This document shows positions 8,861 to 17,256 of a DNA stretch of 64,000 nucleotides, piece by piece; position 1 is the stretch's first letter; the number at the start of each line of letters is the position of its first letter. The translations under genes were made by a program, and so were the position numbers. The notes under the pieces are model-generated. The model saw only the letters and a list, made by a program, of their open reading frames with translations, was not told the DNA's origin and did no database searches. The DNA is from Rhodospirillales bacterium (GTDB lineage: Bacteria; Pseudomonadota; Alphaproteobacteria; Dongiales; Dongiaceae). The DNA is taken from NCBI GenBank assembly GCA_009885795.1, contig VFKA01000063.1:29943-93942 (forward strand), given 5' to 3'.

Positions 8861-11371
8861 ATGAGCCAGCGTCCCGACCGGCGCGTCATCGCGGTTCTCG
8901 GCCCCACCAACACCGGCAAGACCCATCTCGCGCTCGAGCGCATGATGGGGCACCGCTCGGGCATGATCGGCTTCCCGTTGCGGCTGCTGGCGCGGGAGAA
9001 TTACGACCGGGTTGTGCGAATCAAGGGCGCCGGCGCGGTGGCGCTGGTGACCGGCGAGGAGCGCATCCTGCCGCCGCGCCCCGCCTACTACCTGTGCACG
9101 GCCGAGGCCATGCCGCTCGACCGGCCGGTGGATTTCCTGGCCGTGGACGAAGTCCAGATGGCGGCCGATTCCGAGCGCGGCCACATCTTCACCGAGCGCC
9201 TGATGCACGCGCGGGGCGCCTCGGAAACCATGCTGCTCGGCGCCGATACCGTGCGCCCGCTGCTGCGAAGGCTGGTGCCCGAGGCCGAGATCGTCGCCCG
9301 GCCGCGATTCTCGACCCTTGCCTATACCGGGCCGAAGAAACTGACGCGGCTGCCGCCGCGCAGCGCCGTGGTCGCGTTCTCGCTCGCCGACGTTTATGCC
9401 ATCGCCGAACTCATCCGCCGCCAGCGCGGCGGCACCGCCGTCGTCATGGGGGCCTTGAGTCCGCGCACCCGCAACGCCCAGGTCGAGCTGTTCCAGGCGG
9501 GCGAGGTCGACTATCTCGTGGCCACCGACGCCATCGGCATGGGGCTCAACATGGACATCGACCATGTCGCCTTCGCCGCGCTCCGCAAGTTCGATGGCCG
9601 CGACGTGCGCCGGCTGGGCGCCGCCGAGCTTGCCCAGATCGCGGGGCGCGCCGGGCGGCACATGAACAACGGCACCTTCGGCACCACGGCCGAGGTCGGG
9701 CCGCTCGAGCCGGAGATCGTCGAGGCGGTCGAGAATCACCGCTTCCAGGCCTTGGGCGCGCTCTATTGGCGCAACACCGATCTCGACTTCCGCTCGCCGG
9801 AGCTTTTGTTGCGCAGCCTCGACCGCCGGCCGCCGCGCGAAGGCCTCATTCGCGTCCGCGAAGCGGACGACCGGATGGCTCTGGCCCAGCTCGCGCGCGA
9901 GCCGGAGGTAGCGGCGCTTGCCACGTCCAAGACCCGCGTGCGGCTGCTGTGGGAGGTCTGCCAGATCCCCGACTTCCGCAAGACCCTGAGCGACGCGCAT
10001 GCGCGCCTGCTCGGGCAAGTGTATGTCCTCCTCGCCCAGCGCGGCCGCCTGCCGGCGGATTGGATCGCGCGCCAGTTGACCCAGCATGACCGCACCGAGG
10101 GCGACATCGACACCCTGGTCGCGCGCATCGCCCATACAAGAACCTGGACCTATATCTCGCATCGCGCCGATTGGTTGGCGGAGCCGCTCGCCTGGCAGGA
10201 GCGCGCGCGCGCGATCGAGGATCGGCTGTCGGATGCGTTGCACGAGCGCCTCACGCAGCGCTTCGTCGACCGGCGCCATGCCATGCTGGCGCGGCGCCTC
10301 AAGGATGGCGGCGAGCTGGCCGCGTCGATCGGCGCCCAGGGCGAGGTTCTCGTCGAAGGTCAATCGGTCGGGCGACTCGAAGGCTTCCGCTTCGTGCCGG
10401 ATGCCAGCGCCGGGCGCGAGGAGCAGCGCCGGCTGGCGGCAACCGCGCGCCGGGCGCTCGCCAGCCGCATGCCGGCATTGGTCGGCGCCTGCGCCAACTC
10501 GGAGGACGCCGAGTTCGCGTTGCTGCCGACGGCCGAGATCGCCTGGCGCGGCGCCGCGGTGGCGCGCCTGACGGGCGGCGATTCGCCCCTTAATCCGGGC
10601 GTCGAGATTCTGGCGGGCGATCTTGTCGAGGGGCCGGCGCGCGAAAGGTTGCGCCGGCGCCTTGCCGCCTGGCTTGGGCGCTGGCTCGCCGCCAAGCTGG
10701 CACCGCTGTGGCGGCTTCGCCAGGCGCCACTAACCGGCGCCGCAAGAGGCCTGGTCTTTCAACTGAGCGAGGCCTTGGGACTCTTGCCGCTGGCCGGCGC
10801 CACGGCGCAGATCGGCGCCCTGGCGCGCAGCGACCGGACCAGGCTCGCGCGCATGGGTGTGCGCATCGGCACCGAAAGCATCTGGGTGCCGGCCTTGGCG
10901 GAGTCAGGCGCGGCCGCCCTTTCGGCGTTGCTGTGGAGCACGCACCATCGGCGTCCGCCCACCGCGTTGCCGGCCGGCCGGCCGTTGAGCTTCGTGCTCC
11001 ATGAGGGGGCGGAACCGGGCTTGTGCGCCGCCATCGGCTATCGCGCGTTGGGCCCGCTGGGGATACGCGCCGACGCGCTGGAGCGGTTCGCCAAGGCGGC
11101 GCGCGACTTGTCGGCGCAAGGGTCTTTCGCGGCCACCGAACATTTACGCGCGCTGGTCGATTGCGACGCCCCGGCCCTCGATCGCCTCATCGTGGCACTC
11201 GGATACCGCCGCCAACGCGACCAGGCCGGCCTCGGTTACACCAAGCCCGCGCCGGACGGCCGGGGCAGGCGGACCGGCAAGCAGCATCGGGACAGGCGCC
11301 GGCCGGGAGGCCACGGCCACCGGTCCGATTCGCCCTTCGCGCGCCTGCGCGATCTCGGCTTCAAGAAATGA
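8861..11371 (+). CDS. SUV3-like ATP-dependent RNA helicase
   Basis: 836 residues from the ATG at 8861 ([20 protein letters not shown]); the open frame extends further upstream but without homology. Walker A is [10 protein letters not shown] at about residues 14-23, the DEAD-box-like motif II is [20 protein letters not shown], and motif VI is [16 protein letters not shown]. This is the helicase core of mitochondrial SUV3 and its alphaproteobacterial relatives. The C-terminal 400 residues are arginine-rich and end in a basic tail ([17 protein letters not shown]). The likely role is RNA unwinding in turnover or ribonucleoprotein remodelling in the cytoplasm. Its stop overlaps the S4 gene start (ATGA), and the block helicase-S4-fdxA-carD is a familiar alphaproteobacterial order. 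Confidence 0.92.
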   Translation: MSQRPDRRVIAVLGPTNTGKTHLALERMMGHRSGMIGFPLRLLARENYDRVVRIKGAGAVALVTGEERILPPRPAYYLCTAEAMPLDRPVDFLAVDEVQMAADSERGHIFTERLMHARGASETMLLGADTVRPLLRRLVPEAEIVARPRFSTLAYTGPKKLTRLPPRSAVVAFSLADVYAIAELIRRQRGGTAVVMGALSPRTRNAQVELFQAGEVDYLVATDAIGMGLNMDIDHVAFAALRKFDGRDVRRLGAAELAQIAGRAGRHMNNGTFGTTAEVGPLEPEIVEAVENHRFQALGALYWRNTDLDFRSPELLLRSLDRRPPREGLIRVREADDRMALAQLAREPEVAALATSKTRVRLLWEVCQIPDFRKTLSDAHARLLGQVYVLLAQRGRLPADWIARQLTQHDRTEGDIDTLVARIAHTRTWTYISHRADWLAEPLAWQERARAIEDRLSDALHERLTQRFVDRRHAMLARRLKDGGELAASIGAQGEVLVEGQSVGRLEGFRFVPDASAGREEQRRLAATARRALASRMPALVGACANSEDAEFALLPTAEIAWRGAAVARLTGGDSPLNPGVEILAGDLVEGPARERLRRRLAAWLGRWLAAKLAPLWRLRQAPLTGAARGLVFQLSEALGLLPLAGATAQIGALARSDRTRLARMGVRIGTESIWVPALAESGAAALSALLWSTHHRRPPTALPAGRPLSFVLHEGAEPGLCAAIGYRALGPLGIRADALERFAKAARDLSAQGSFAATEHLRALVDCDAPALDRLIVALGYRRQRDQAGLGYTKPAPDGRGRRTGKQHRDRRRPGGHGHRSDSPFARLRDLGFKK

Positions 11372-11736
11372 CCGGGGATCCCAGCCTGCGCCTCGACAAG
11401 TGGCTGTGGCACGCCCGGTTCTGCAAGAGCCGCACGCTGGCGCGGCGGTTATGCCAGGCGGGCCGGGTGCGTACCGCCGGCAACCCCATCTTCAAGGCGC
11501 ATCATTCGGTCCGGGCGGGGGACGTACTGACCTTCCGGCTGGGGCCCCATGTCCGGATCGTGCGCGTGGTCGGCCTCGGCGTCCGGCGCGGCCCCTCGGC
11601 CGAGGCCCGCGCGCTCTACGAGGATCTGGCCCCGCCGGCGCCGATTGCGCCCGTTCAAGGCCGGCGCGAGCCGGGATTGGGCCGTCCGACCAAACAGGAA
11701 CGGCGCGCCATCGACCGCCTGCTTGGCGGGGAGTAG
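11368..11736 (+). CDS. S4-domain RNA-binding protein (Hsp15-like)
   Basis: 122 residues. The N-terminal S4 domain is plain: [20 protein letters not shown], then [21 protein letters not shown] and [11 protein letters not shown]. It is the size of E. coli Hsp15 (HslR), which binds free 50S subunits with stalled nascent chains. The C-terminus is basic and ends [11 protein letters not shown]. The ATG overlaps the helicase stop by 4 bases, so translation is probably coupled, and a joint role in RNA or ribosome handling is a fair inference. Confidence 0.9.
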   Translation: MTGDPSLRLDKWLWHARFCKSRTLARRLCQAGRVRTAGNPIFKAHHSVRAGDVLTFRLGPHVRIVRVVGLGVRRGPSAEARALYEDLAPPAPIAPVQGRREPGLGRPTKQERRAIDRLLGGE

Positions 11737-11861
11737 GCTTGCCTCATTCGAGTTGCGGCGGCTGGGGTTGCCTCGCCTTGTCGGCGCATGATACGCACAC
11801 GCCGTGCTTGAAGCCGCCTGGCCGTGGTCGGCCGGCGGATTCGAGACGATTGGAGAACGCG

Positions 11862-12197
11862 ATGACCTATGTGGTGACCGAGGCCTGCATCAAGTGCAAG
11901 TACATGGACTGCGTCGAGGTCTGCCCGGTGGACTGCTTCTACGAGGGCGAGAACATGCTGGTCATCCATCCCGACGAGTGCATCGATTGCGGCGTGTGCG
12001 AACCCGAATGCCCCGTGGAGGCGATCCTTCCCGACACCGAGTCGGGCATGGAGAAATGGGTGGAGATCAACCGCCAGTACTCCGAAGCCTGGCCCAATAT
12101 CACGCGAATCGGCGTGCCGCCGCCCGATGCCAAGGAGTGGGAGGGCGTCCCTGAGAAGTTCGAGAAGCACTTCAACCCCAACCCGGCCAAGCGCTGA
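11862..12197 (+). CDS. fdxA: 7Fe-8S ferredoxin FdxA
   Basis: 111 residues, starting [20 protein letters not shown]. Two cluster-binding motifs are visible: C-x2-C-x4-C-x3-CP ([14 protein letters not shown], modified as in 7Fe ferredoxins) and [16 protein letters not shown]. The extended C-terminal tail ([19 protein letters not shown]) is typical of alphaproteobacterial FdxA. It is a soluble low-potential electron carrier; its partner is not identifiable here. GGAGAACGC precedes the start. It lies 125 bases after the S4 gene and upstream of carD. Confidence 0.95.
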   Translation: MTYVVTEACIKCKYMDCVEVCPVDCFYEGENMLVIHPDECIDCGVCEPECPVEAILPDTESGMEKWVEINRQYSEAWPNITRIGVPPPDAKEWEGVPEKFEKHFNPNPAKR

Positions 12198-12263
12198 ATT
12201 GATTCCCCGGCGGTTTCGCCCGCCGAAACCGGGGTCTATATTATATTAAGGTAAATCAATACG

Positions 12264-12271
12264 TTAACCAT
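12264..12271 (+). promoter_or_regulatory. TTAACCAT element upstream of carD (possible CtrA half-site)
   Basis: The octamer TTAACCAT matches the known CtrA half-site of alphaproteobacteria and lies about 42 bases upstream of the inferred carD -10 hexamer. A partial second half (TAAA) is 8 bases upstream, so a full TTAA-N7-TTAA site is not present. This is a sequence match only. Confidence 0.3.
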
Positions 12272-12274
12272 AGA

Positions 12275-12310
12275 CCCCCCGGTTTTCGGTTGTGCGGGGG
12301 CGATTTTTTT
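12275..12310 (+). terminator. Possible Rho-independent terminator after fdxA
   Basis: Six C at 12275-12280 can pair with five G at 12296-12300, followed by a run of seven T at 12304-12310. A second hairpin closer to the gene (CGGTTTCG/CGAAACCG, about 12211-12231) lacks a T run. The element overlaps the -35 region proposed for carD, so it would separate fdxA and carD transcription. Confidence 0.5.
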
Positions 12311-12318
12311 GCTAGACT
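12290..12318 (+). promoter_or_regulatory. Sigma70-like promoter of carD
   Basis: TTGTGC at 12290-12295 and TAGACT at 12313-12318 are separated by exactly 17 bases. The same TAGACT -10 occurs in the nrdJ promoter candidate. It implies a leader of about 165 bases that contains a perfect 13-base direct repeat CATGTTGGAAAGT (12369-12381 and 12465-12477). Confidence 0.5.
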
Positions 12319-12493
12319 GTCCTTCGTTGCATCGGTAGCCGGCCGGTCGCGGTCGGTTGCCTCGGTTACATGTTGGAAAGTATGGCCTGCCCGCGGATTT
12401 GCGAGCGGTGGGAGCATGCGTGGTTTGGCTTGAGACTCGGGCCGGTTGGTGCGGCGGACGGCCGCATGTTGGAAAGTCGAGGGGCACGTGAAA

Positions 12494-13045
12494 ATGGCGC
12501 GCAACAACGGGACGAAGGTCCAGAACGGGACAAAAGTGCAAAAAGCGGCGCAAAAAGAGCTCGGCTTCCGAACCGGCGATTTCGTGGTCTATCCGACCCA
12601 TGGCGTGGGCAAGGTTCTCGGCATCGAGGCGCAGGAGATTTCCGGCCTTCGCCTGCAGCTCATCATCATTCATTTCGAGAAGGACCGCATGACGCTGCGC
12701 GTGCCGGTGACGAAGGCCAAGAATTCCGGCTTGCGGCGTCTGAGCTCGCGCAAGATCATCGACACGGCGCTGTTGACGCTCAAAGGGCGCTCGCGCATCA
12801 AGCGCGTGATGTGGAGCAGGCGCGCCCAGGAATATGAAGCCAAGATCAATTCCGGCGACCCCGTCTCGATCGCCGAGGTCGTGCGCGATCTCCACCGCGG
12901 CGCCGATCAGCCCGACCAGTCCTTCAGCGAACGGCAAATTTATCAGGCGGCTCTGGACCGGCTGGCGCGCGAATTGGCGGCGGTCGAGGACATCGACGAG
13001 AAAGCGGCGTCGGACCGGCTCGAACAACTGCTGAAGGCGGCCTAA
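12494..13045 (+). CDS. carD: CarD family transcription regulator
   Basis: 183 residues. After a basic N-terminal tail (ARNNGTKVQNGTKVQ) the CarD/RNAP-interacting domain begins at FRTGDFVVYPTHGVGKVLGI and continues to RLQLIIIHFEKDRMTLRVPV. The helical C-terminal part contains the conserved tryptophan region (RIKRVMWSRRAQEYEAKINS) that in mycobacterial CarD contacts the upstream edge of the promoter bubble. It binds the RNA polymerase beta subunit and stabilises open complexes, especially at rRNA promoters. The ATG is favoured because AGGGG lies 9 bases upstream; GTG at 12488 is possible. Its own promoter is proposed just upstream. Confidence 0.93.
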   Translation: MARNNGTKVQNGTKVQKAAQKELGFRTGDFVVYPTHGVGKVLGIEAQEISGLRLQLIIIHFEKDRMTLRVPVTKAKNSGLRRLSSRKIIDTALLTLKGRSRIKRVMWSRRAQEYEAKINSGDPVSIAEVVRDLHRGADQPDQSFSERQIYQAALDRLARELAAVEDIDEKAASDRLEQLLKAA

Positions 13046-13102
13046 ACCGACGCGCGGCGCCACCGACCGAGTTCGGATCGCGCCCGAAGACGAGACCGGC
13101 CC

Positions 13103-13236
13103 CTAGTACCCGCGATCGTTGAAACGTGGGTCGGGCCTCTATCCTTCGACAGGCTCAGGATGAGGCCCTCATGCCGAGCTTGTCGAAGCATGAGGGTTGG
13201 GGCTGCGTAACACGCTTCCATGATTCCGGGTACTAG
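13103..13236 (+). repeat. MITE-like palindromic element bounded by CTAGTACCCG
   Basis: Perfect 10-base terminal inverted repeats, CTAGTACCCG at 13103-13112 and CGGGTACTAG at 13227-13236, extend inward as an imperfect arm (ATC..., GAA..., CGTG shared) to about 20 bases. The core contains the CCTTCGACAGGCTCAGGATG / CATGCCGAGCTTGTCGAAG palindrome also seen in family C repeats. The element ends 3 bases before the next gene's ATG, leaving that gene without a visible Shine-Dalgarno sequence. Confidence 0.7.
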
Positions 13237-13239
13237 AGC

Positions 13240-14040
13240 ATGTCCGACAAGGACAAGTTCGCGGTGTTGCGCCGGTGCCGGCGGATATGGGCGGTCTCGT
13301 CGATCCATGGCGAGGCGGAGCGGCTGATCTTGCTGCACGAGGCGCTCGCACCGCGCTTTCAAGACGGCGACAGGTTCGTCTATCTCGGCAACTACCTCGG
13401 CAGGGGGCGCGGGATCCTGGGCGCGCTCGACGCGTTGCTGGATTTCCGCCGCCAGGCGATCGCGCTTCCCGGCATGTTTGCGTCCGACGTCGTCCACCTG
13501 CGCGGCAGCCAGGAAGAAATGTGGCAGAAGCTGTTGCAGCTTCAGTTCGCCCCCAATCCGCGCGAGGTGCTGTCTTGGATGCTCGACCAAGGCGTCGGGC
13601 CGACGATCGAGGCCTATGGCAGCGACATCCGGCATGCGCGCGCGGTCGCCGGCCAGGGCCCGATGGCGATCACCCGCTGGACGGGCGCCCTTCGCGCCGC
13701 CATGCAGCGTTGTCCAGGGCATTTCGCGTTCATGTCCCATCTGCGCCGCGCCGCCTATAGCGACGACACGGGCCTGCTGTTCGTGCATGCCGGGATCGAC
13801 CCCGAACGGCCGCTGACAGCGCAGAGCGACAGCCTGTGGTGGAACACGGGCGGATTCCAGCGCCTCGACCGGCCGTTCGATGGATTCGCACGCGTCGTGC
13901 GCGGCTTCGATCCCAACCATGGCGGCATCGTCGAATGGCCCTACGCCTGGTCGCTCGACGCCGGGTGCGGCTTCGGCGGCAAGCTGATCGCGGCCTGCTT
14001 CGATCCCGCCGGCGACGTCATCGACGCGATCGAGGTGTGA
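13240..14040 (+). CDS. Calcineurin-like phosphoesterase fold with degenerate metal-binding motifs
   Basis: 266 residues. The order of PPP-family motifs is preserved but the metal ligands are changed: GDxHG is SSIHG (20-24), GDxxDRG is GNYLGRG (50-56), GNHE is GSQE (89-92), and the late histidine motif remains as VHAGID (182-187). Two Asp ligands and the Asn and His ligands are therefore missing, so classical dinuclear phosphatase chemistry is unlikely. The fold may have become a binding or regulatory protein. The sequence between motifs is well behaved (for example EEMWQKLLQLQFAPNPREVL), so it does not look like a decaying gene. The start abuts an inverted-repeat element and no Shine-Dalgarno is visible, so the 5' end may be altered. 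Confidence 0.75.
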   Translation: MSDKDKFAVLRRCRRIWAVSSIHGEAERLILLHEALAPRFQDGDRFVYLGNYLGRGRGILGALDALLDFRRQAIALPGMFASDVVHLRGSQEEMWQKLLQLQFAPNPREVLSWMLDQGVGPTIEAYGSDIRHARAVAGQGPMAITRWTGALRAAMQRCPGHFAFMSHLRRAAYSDDTGLLFVHAGIDPERPLTAQSDSLWWNTGGFQRLDRPFDGFARVVRGFDPNHGGIVEWPYAWSLDAGCGFGGKLIAACFDPAGDVIDAIEV

Positions 14041-14120
14041 ACCCGCGATTGACAGCGGCGTTGTCAAGCCCACATGGTCAAGGCATTCTCCCGTCCCGCC
14101 TAGCCCGGAGTGCCGCCGCC

Positions 14121-14651
14121 ATGGCCACGCGCCGACCCACCCGCACCGCCGCCGGCGAAGCGCTATTCGCGGTCGTGATCGAGACGCTGGCGACCTTTTT
14201 TCGCCTGCGAGCGGCCGGCATCAAGTTCGGCGCGGTGACGCCTTGGGGCGGCGGCGCCTGGGGGTTCCTCAGAAGCTTGAAGGTCGATGGCCCGCGCACC
14301 GTCGCCCAGTTCGCCCGTAACCGGTCGGTCAGCCGCCAGCATATCCAGAAACTGGCCGACGAGATGGAGGAAGCGGGGCTGATCGAGTTCCTAGCCAATC
14401 CCACCCACCGCCGCTCGCCGCTCATGCGGTTGACGGCGCGCGGCGACACGCAGCTACGCCGCCTCGGCGCCTTGGGCCGCGATTTCGCCGAATCGATCGT
14501 GGGCGGCATGAACGAAAAAGAGCTGCGGATCGCCGCCGGCGTGCTGCGCTCCTTGCGCGACAGGCTGGAGCATGGCGTGCCAAAGCAGAATGGCGGCCTG
14601 CGGGCGCGCACCAAGAGCGAGACCGCCCGCCGCCGCCGGCGCATGAACTGA
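14121..14651 (+). CDS. MarR-like winged-helix regulator
   Basis: 176 residues. The frame is open much further upstream, but homology starts at MATRRPTRTAAGEALFAVVI, with GGAG 11 bases ahead. The winged helix-turn-helix spans about residues 60-115: RTVAQFARNRSVSRQHIQKL is the HTH and NPTHRRSPLMRLTARGDTQL the wing, as in MarR proteins. The C-terminus is basic (ARTKSETARRRRRMN). The ligand is unknown. It lies 28 bases upstream of the cyclase gene on the same strand, so it may share its transcript or control it. Confidence 0.8.
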   Translation: MATRRPTRTAAGEALFAVVIETLATFFRLRAAGIKFGAVTPWGGGAWGFLRSLKVDGPRTVAQFARNRSVSRQHIQKLADEMEEAGLIEFLANPTHRRSPLMRLTARGDTQLRRLGALGRDFAESIVGGMNEKELRIAAGVLRSLRDRLEHGVPKQNGGLRARTKSETARRRRRMN

Positions 14652-14679
14652 CCGCCTGATTTTTCGCGGAGAGACTCGC

Positions 14680-15990
14680 ATGGCCCGAACCATCACCGCC
14701 TCGTCCAGCATCCTGGTGACGCGCGCCGCCGACTGGCTCATGGAGCAAGCGCTCAACGACGCCGAGCTTGAGGTCACCGTACGCGGCGCTTGCGAGCGAT
14801 TGCGGGCCGCCGGCATTCCGCTGGCGCGCGCGCAGTTCTCCTTCGCGGTGCTGCATCCGCTCTATGGCGCCGTCGGATTCACCTGGCGCAAGACCGAAGG
14901 GCTGAAGGTCGAGGGCTATCTGCACAACACGAACGACGTGGGATCGGATCGTTTCCGGCAGAGCCCGTACTACCATCTCGTGCACAATGGGCTGAGCCAC
15001 CTGCGCCGCCGATTGGATACCGGCGACAAGGCGGAGTTCCCGATCTTCGAGGATCTGCGCAAGGAGGGTCTGACCGACTACCTCGCCTTCGTGAGCAGCT
15101 TCGCCGCCGGCCGCGCCCAGGGCATGCTGGGTTCGTGGGCGACGGATCAGGCCGGCGGCTTCGCCGAAGCGGAGATCGAGCATCTTCTCGACGTCCAGGG
15201 CGCGCTCGCCGTCGCCAGCAAGATGGCGATGCGCACCGGCCTCGCGAAGAGCGTGCTGACGACCTATATCGGCGGCAAGGCCGGCGAGCGCGTCCTATCG
15301 GGCCAGATCAAGCGCGGCGACGGCGAAACCATCCGCGCCGCCATCGTCTGGGGCGATTTGCGCGGTTCGACGCAGATGGCCGAGACGCTGGGACGCCAAG
15401 CCTATATCGACAACCTCGACACGTTCTTCGACGCCACCGCCGGCGCGGTCGCCGACGCGGGCGGCGATATCTTGAGCTTCATCGGCGACGGCTTTCTCGC
15501 CATCTTCCCCTGCGGGAGAAATCACAAGGAATCGCAAGAAGCCTGCCGCCTGGCGCTGTCGGCCTCGCTCGAATCGGAGCGGCGGATGAGCGACGTCAAC
15601 GGCGAACGCCGCCGCGGCGGCGATCCGGAGTTGGGCTATGGCGTCGGACTTCATATCGGCAACGTCATGTTCGGCAATGTCGGGCTCGCCGACCGGCTGT
15701 CCTTCTCGGTGTTCGGTTCGGCGGTGAATGAAGCGTCGCGGCTGGAGGCGCTGACCAAATCCTACAAGACGCCGATCGTCGCCAGCGACGCCTTCAAGGA
15801 TTATTGCGGCGGCGCCTGGGAACAGCTGGGCACAGAGCGCCTGCGCGGCGTGGCCAAGCCTGTCGCGATTTTTCGCCCGGCGCCGGGCGACGGCGCGTGG
15901 CGGCCGGCCGCCATCGCCAAGCGAAACGTCGCCCGCGGTCTCACCGATGCCGAGAACGTCGTCCTGCTGCACCGCGACCAGCCGGCTTAG
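14680..15990 (+). CDS. Class III adenylate/guanylate cyclase
   Basis: 436 residues. The first ~215 residues are an unrecognised sensory-like region (begins MARTITASSSILVTRAADWL) with no membrane helix. The class III cyclase domain follows: IVWGDLRGSTQMAETLG near residue 226 gives the first metal Asp, SFIGDGFLAIF near 270 the second, YGVGLHIGNVMFGNVG the central loop, and SVFGSAVNEASRLEAL the Asn/Arg pair that stabilises the transition state. All catalytic residues are present, so it should make cAMP (or cGMP) in the cytoplasm. It follows a MarR-like regulator and is followed by a family A repeat. The input signal is unknown. Confidence 0.88.
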   Translation: MARTITASSSILVTRAADWLMEQALNDAELEVTVRGACERLRAAGIPLARAQFSFAVLHPLYGAVGFTWRKTEGLKVEGYLHNTNDVGSDRFRQSPYYHLVHNGLSHLRRRLDTGDKAEFPIFEDLRKEGLTDYLAFVSSFAAGRAQGMLGSWATDQAGGFAEAEIEHLLDVQGALAVASKMAMRTGLAKSVLTTYIGGKAGERVLSGQIKRGDGETIRAAIVWGDLRGSTQMAETLGRQAYIDNLDTFFDATAGAVADAGGDILSFIGDGFLAIFPCGRNHKESQEACRLALSASLESERRMSDVNGERRRGGDPELGYGVGLHIGNVMFGNVGLADRLSFSVFGSAVNEASRLEALTKSYKTPIVASDAFKDYCGGAWEQLGTERLRGVAKPVAIFRPAPGDGAWRPAAIAKRNVARGLTDAENVVLLHRDQPA

Positions 15991-15998
15991 TGTTCAAA

Positions 15999-16097
15999 CA
16001 GTCTGTCATTCCGGCCCCGACTTTCGCCGGGGTAAACTCCAGCCGGACTCCATCGAGCCGCGTCCCGATGGGTCCCGGCGTTCGCCGGGACGACAAA
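15999..16097 (+). repeat. Intergenic palindromic repeat, family A (second copy)
   Basis: Shares ACAGTCTGTCATTCCGGCCC with the copy at 7613 and has the same order: CCCCGAC/TTTCGCCGGGG hairpin, GTAAACTCCAGCCGG spacer, then GGTCCCGGCGTTCGCCGGGA. It lies between the cyclase and the M55 peptidase, which converge, and may act as a two-way terminator. Confidence 0.8.
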
Positions 16098-16141
16098 CCG
16101 GGGCAAGCCAGACCTGGGAATTATGTCAACCCAACCCCGCT

Positions 16142-16981
16142 CTACCCGTAGATCTTCTTCTGCCCGGCCTGGAGGCCCAGCATGAGTTCGGCGAAGATGA
16201 GCCCCATGGCCTCCGGCAGATTGCCGGTCGTGAACTCCGAGGTGCGCGAGTTCACCTTCTTGACGCCCGGAATGTAGGCGCAGGTCGAGGCGATCGTGGT
16301 CGTGTTCCACTCGATGCCGAAGCGGTACGGGCCCTTCATCTTGTAGGGTTTGCGCTTCTTGCCCTTGAGCGCGTGCCTGACGCCCTCGCGGATGCCCTTC
16401 TTCGTCACCTCGGGGTGCAGGCAGGTGGCGGTGAACATGTCGATGCCGTCCTTCACCGCATAGGTGGTGAGGTCGTTGCCGACGATTTTCTTGGCCTCGG
16501 CGCAGGCGGCCGTGTCGCCGGCGACGAAGACCACCGGAACGCCGAAATGGCCGGCCATGAGCGCGTTCAGGCGCGCTTCCCCGATCGGTTCGTCGTTCAG
16601 CAGGACGTTGTGAATCTCCTTGCCGAGAAGTGTGTGGGCAAGGACGCCGCCTTCGGTGCCGGCGCAGGCGTGATAACCGATGAAGACGGCCGCGTCGTAG
16701 CTTTCGTCCAATCCCTGGACCATGCACATCGGTTTGTGAAAGCCCTTGATGAGCTTGGCGCGCGGGTCGAGCTGCTCCAGGAGGATATTGCGCATGACCC
16801 AGTGGGAATCGTTCACCAGGACTTCGGTGGCGCCGGCGTCGAAGGCGCCCAGGATCGCGGCGTTGGCGTCCTGGGTCATGAACACGCGCCCGCGCTGATA
16901 ATCGGCGCCGTCGGTCAGCACGTCCTCGGGATCGGTGAGGCCGGTGATGCCTTCCATGTCGACGGAGATGAAGACTTTCAT
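16142..16981 (-). CDS. M55 family D-aminopeptidase (DppA-like)
   Basis: 279 residues from MKVFISVDMEGITG, a start chosen because AGGGGG lies 8 bases upstream. The zinc ligands of DppA can be placed: SVDMEG (Asp and Glu), VNDSHWVMRN (His), GYHACAGTEGGVLAHT (His) and IGEARLNALMAGHFGVP (Glu). B. subtilis DppA is a self-compartmentalising decameric peptidase that releases D-amino acids from short peptides. No signal peptide is seen, so it should be cytoplasmic. It is transcribed away from the cobalamin adenosyltransferase/etf block and converges with the cyclase. Confidence 0.9.
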   Translation of the reverse strand: MKVFISVDMEGITGLTDPEDVLTDGADYQRGRVFMTQDANAAILGAFDAGATEVLVNDSHWVMRNILLEQLDPRAKLIKGFHKPMCMVQGLDESYDAAVFIGYHACAGTEGGVLAHTLLGKEIHNVLLNDEPIGEARLNALMAGHFGVPVVFVAGDTAACAEAKKIVGNDLTTYAVKDGIDMFTATCLHPEVTKKGIREGVRHALKGKKRKPYKMKGPYRFGIEWNTTTIASTCAYIPGVKKVNSRTSEFTTGNLPEAMGLIFAELMLGLQAGQKKIYG

Positions 16982-17051
16982 TGGCGTTTCCCCCTTATTG
17001 ACTTTGAAATGCACCTTAATGCCGCCGGCCGGTTCGCGCTATAGTCATGCC

Positions 17052-17248
17052 ATGGATGGGGTATTTCTCGCGCTGCTGATCGCCGCCATGGTGGCGACGC
17101 TCGGGGTCTTGTTCGCGGGCCTCTTCGCCATGGCGCGGGCGGCGAGTTCAACCGGCGCCACGGCAACAAGATCATGCGCTGGCGCGTGGCGTTGCAGGCG
17201 GTGGCGATTCTTTTGTTTCTGCTGTTGGCGTTTTGGCTGAGCCGATAG
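17052..17248 (+). pseudogene. Twin-transmembrane small protein, frameshifted
   Basis: The first half from the ATG at 17052 reads MDGVFLALLIAAMVATLGVL then FAGLFAMAR. The family continuation, GGEFNRRHGNKIMRWRVALQ then AVAILLFLLLAFWLSR, is present but in the -1 frame from about 17138 to the TAG at 17246-17248. A single missing base within the GC run at 17133-17141 explains it. The unshifted frame instead gives a cysteine-rich, unnatural tail ending at 17240. Intact homologues are 64-66-residue inner-membrane proteins with two helices and lie next to cobalamin adenosyltransferase in related genomes. It could be a true mutation or an assembly error. Confidence 0.7.
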
Positions 17249-17256
17249 GAATTAGC

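Noticed and set aside
8861..10363. Upstream extension of the MORN protein frame through the helicase gene
   Set aside because: The extension is antisense to conserved helicase motifs, while a signal peptide and start codon sit at the MORN boundary.
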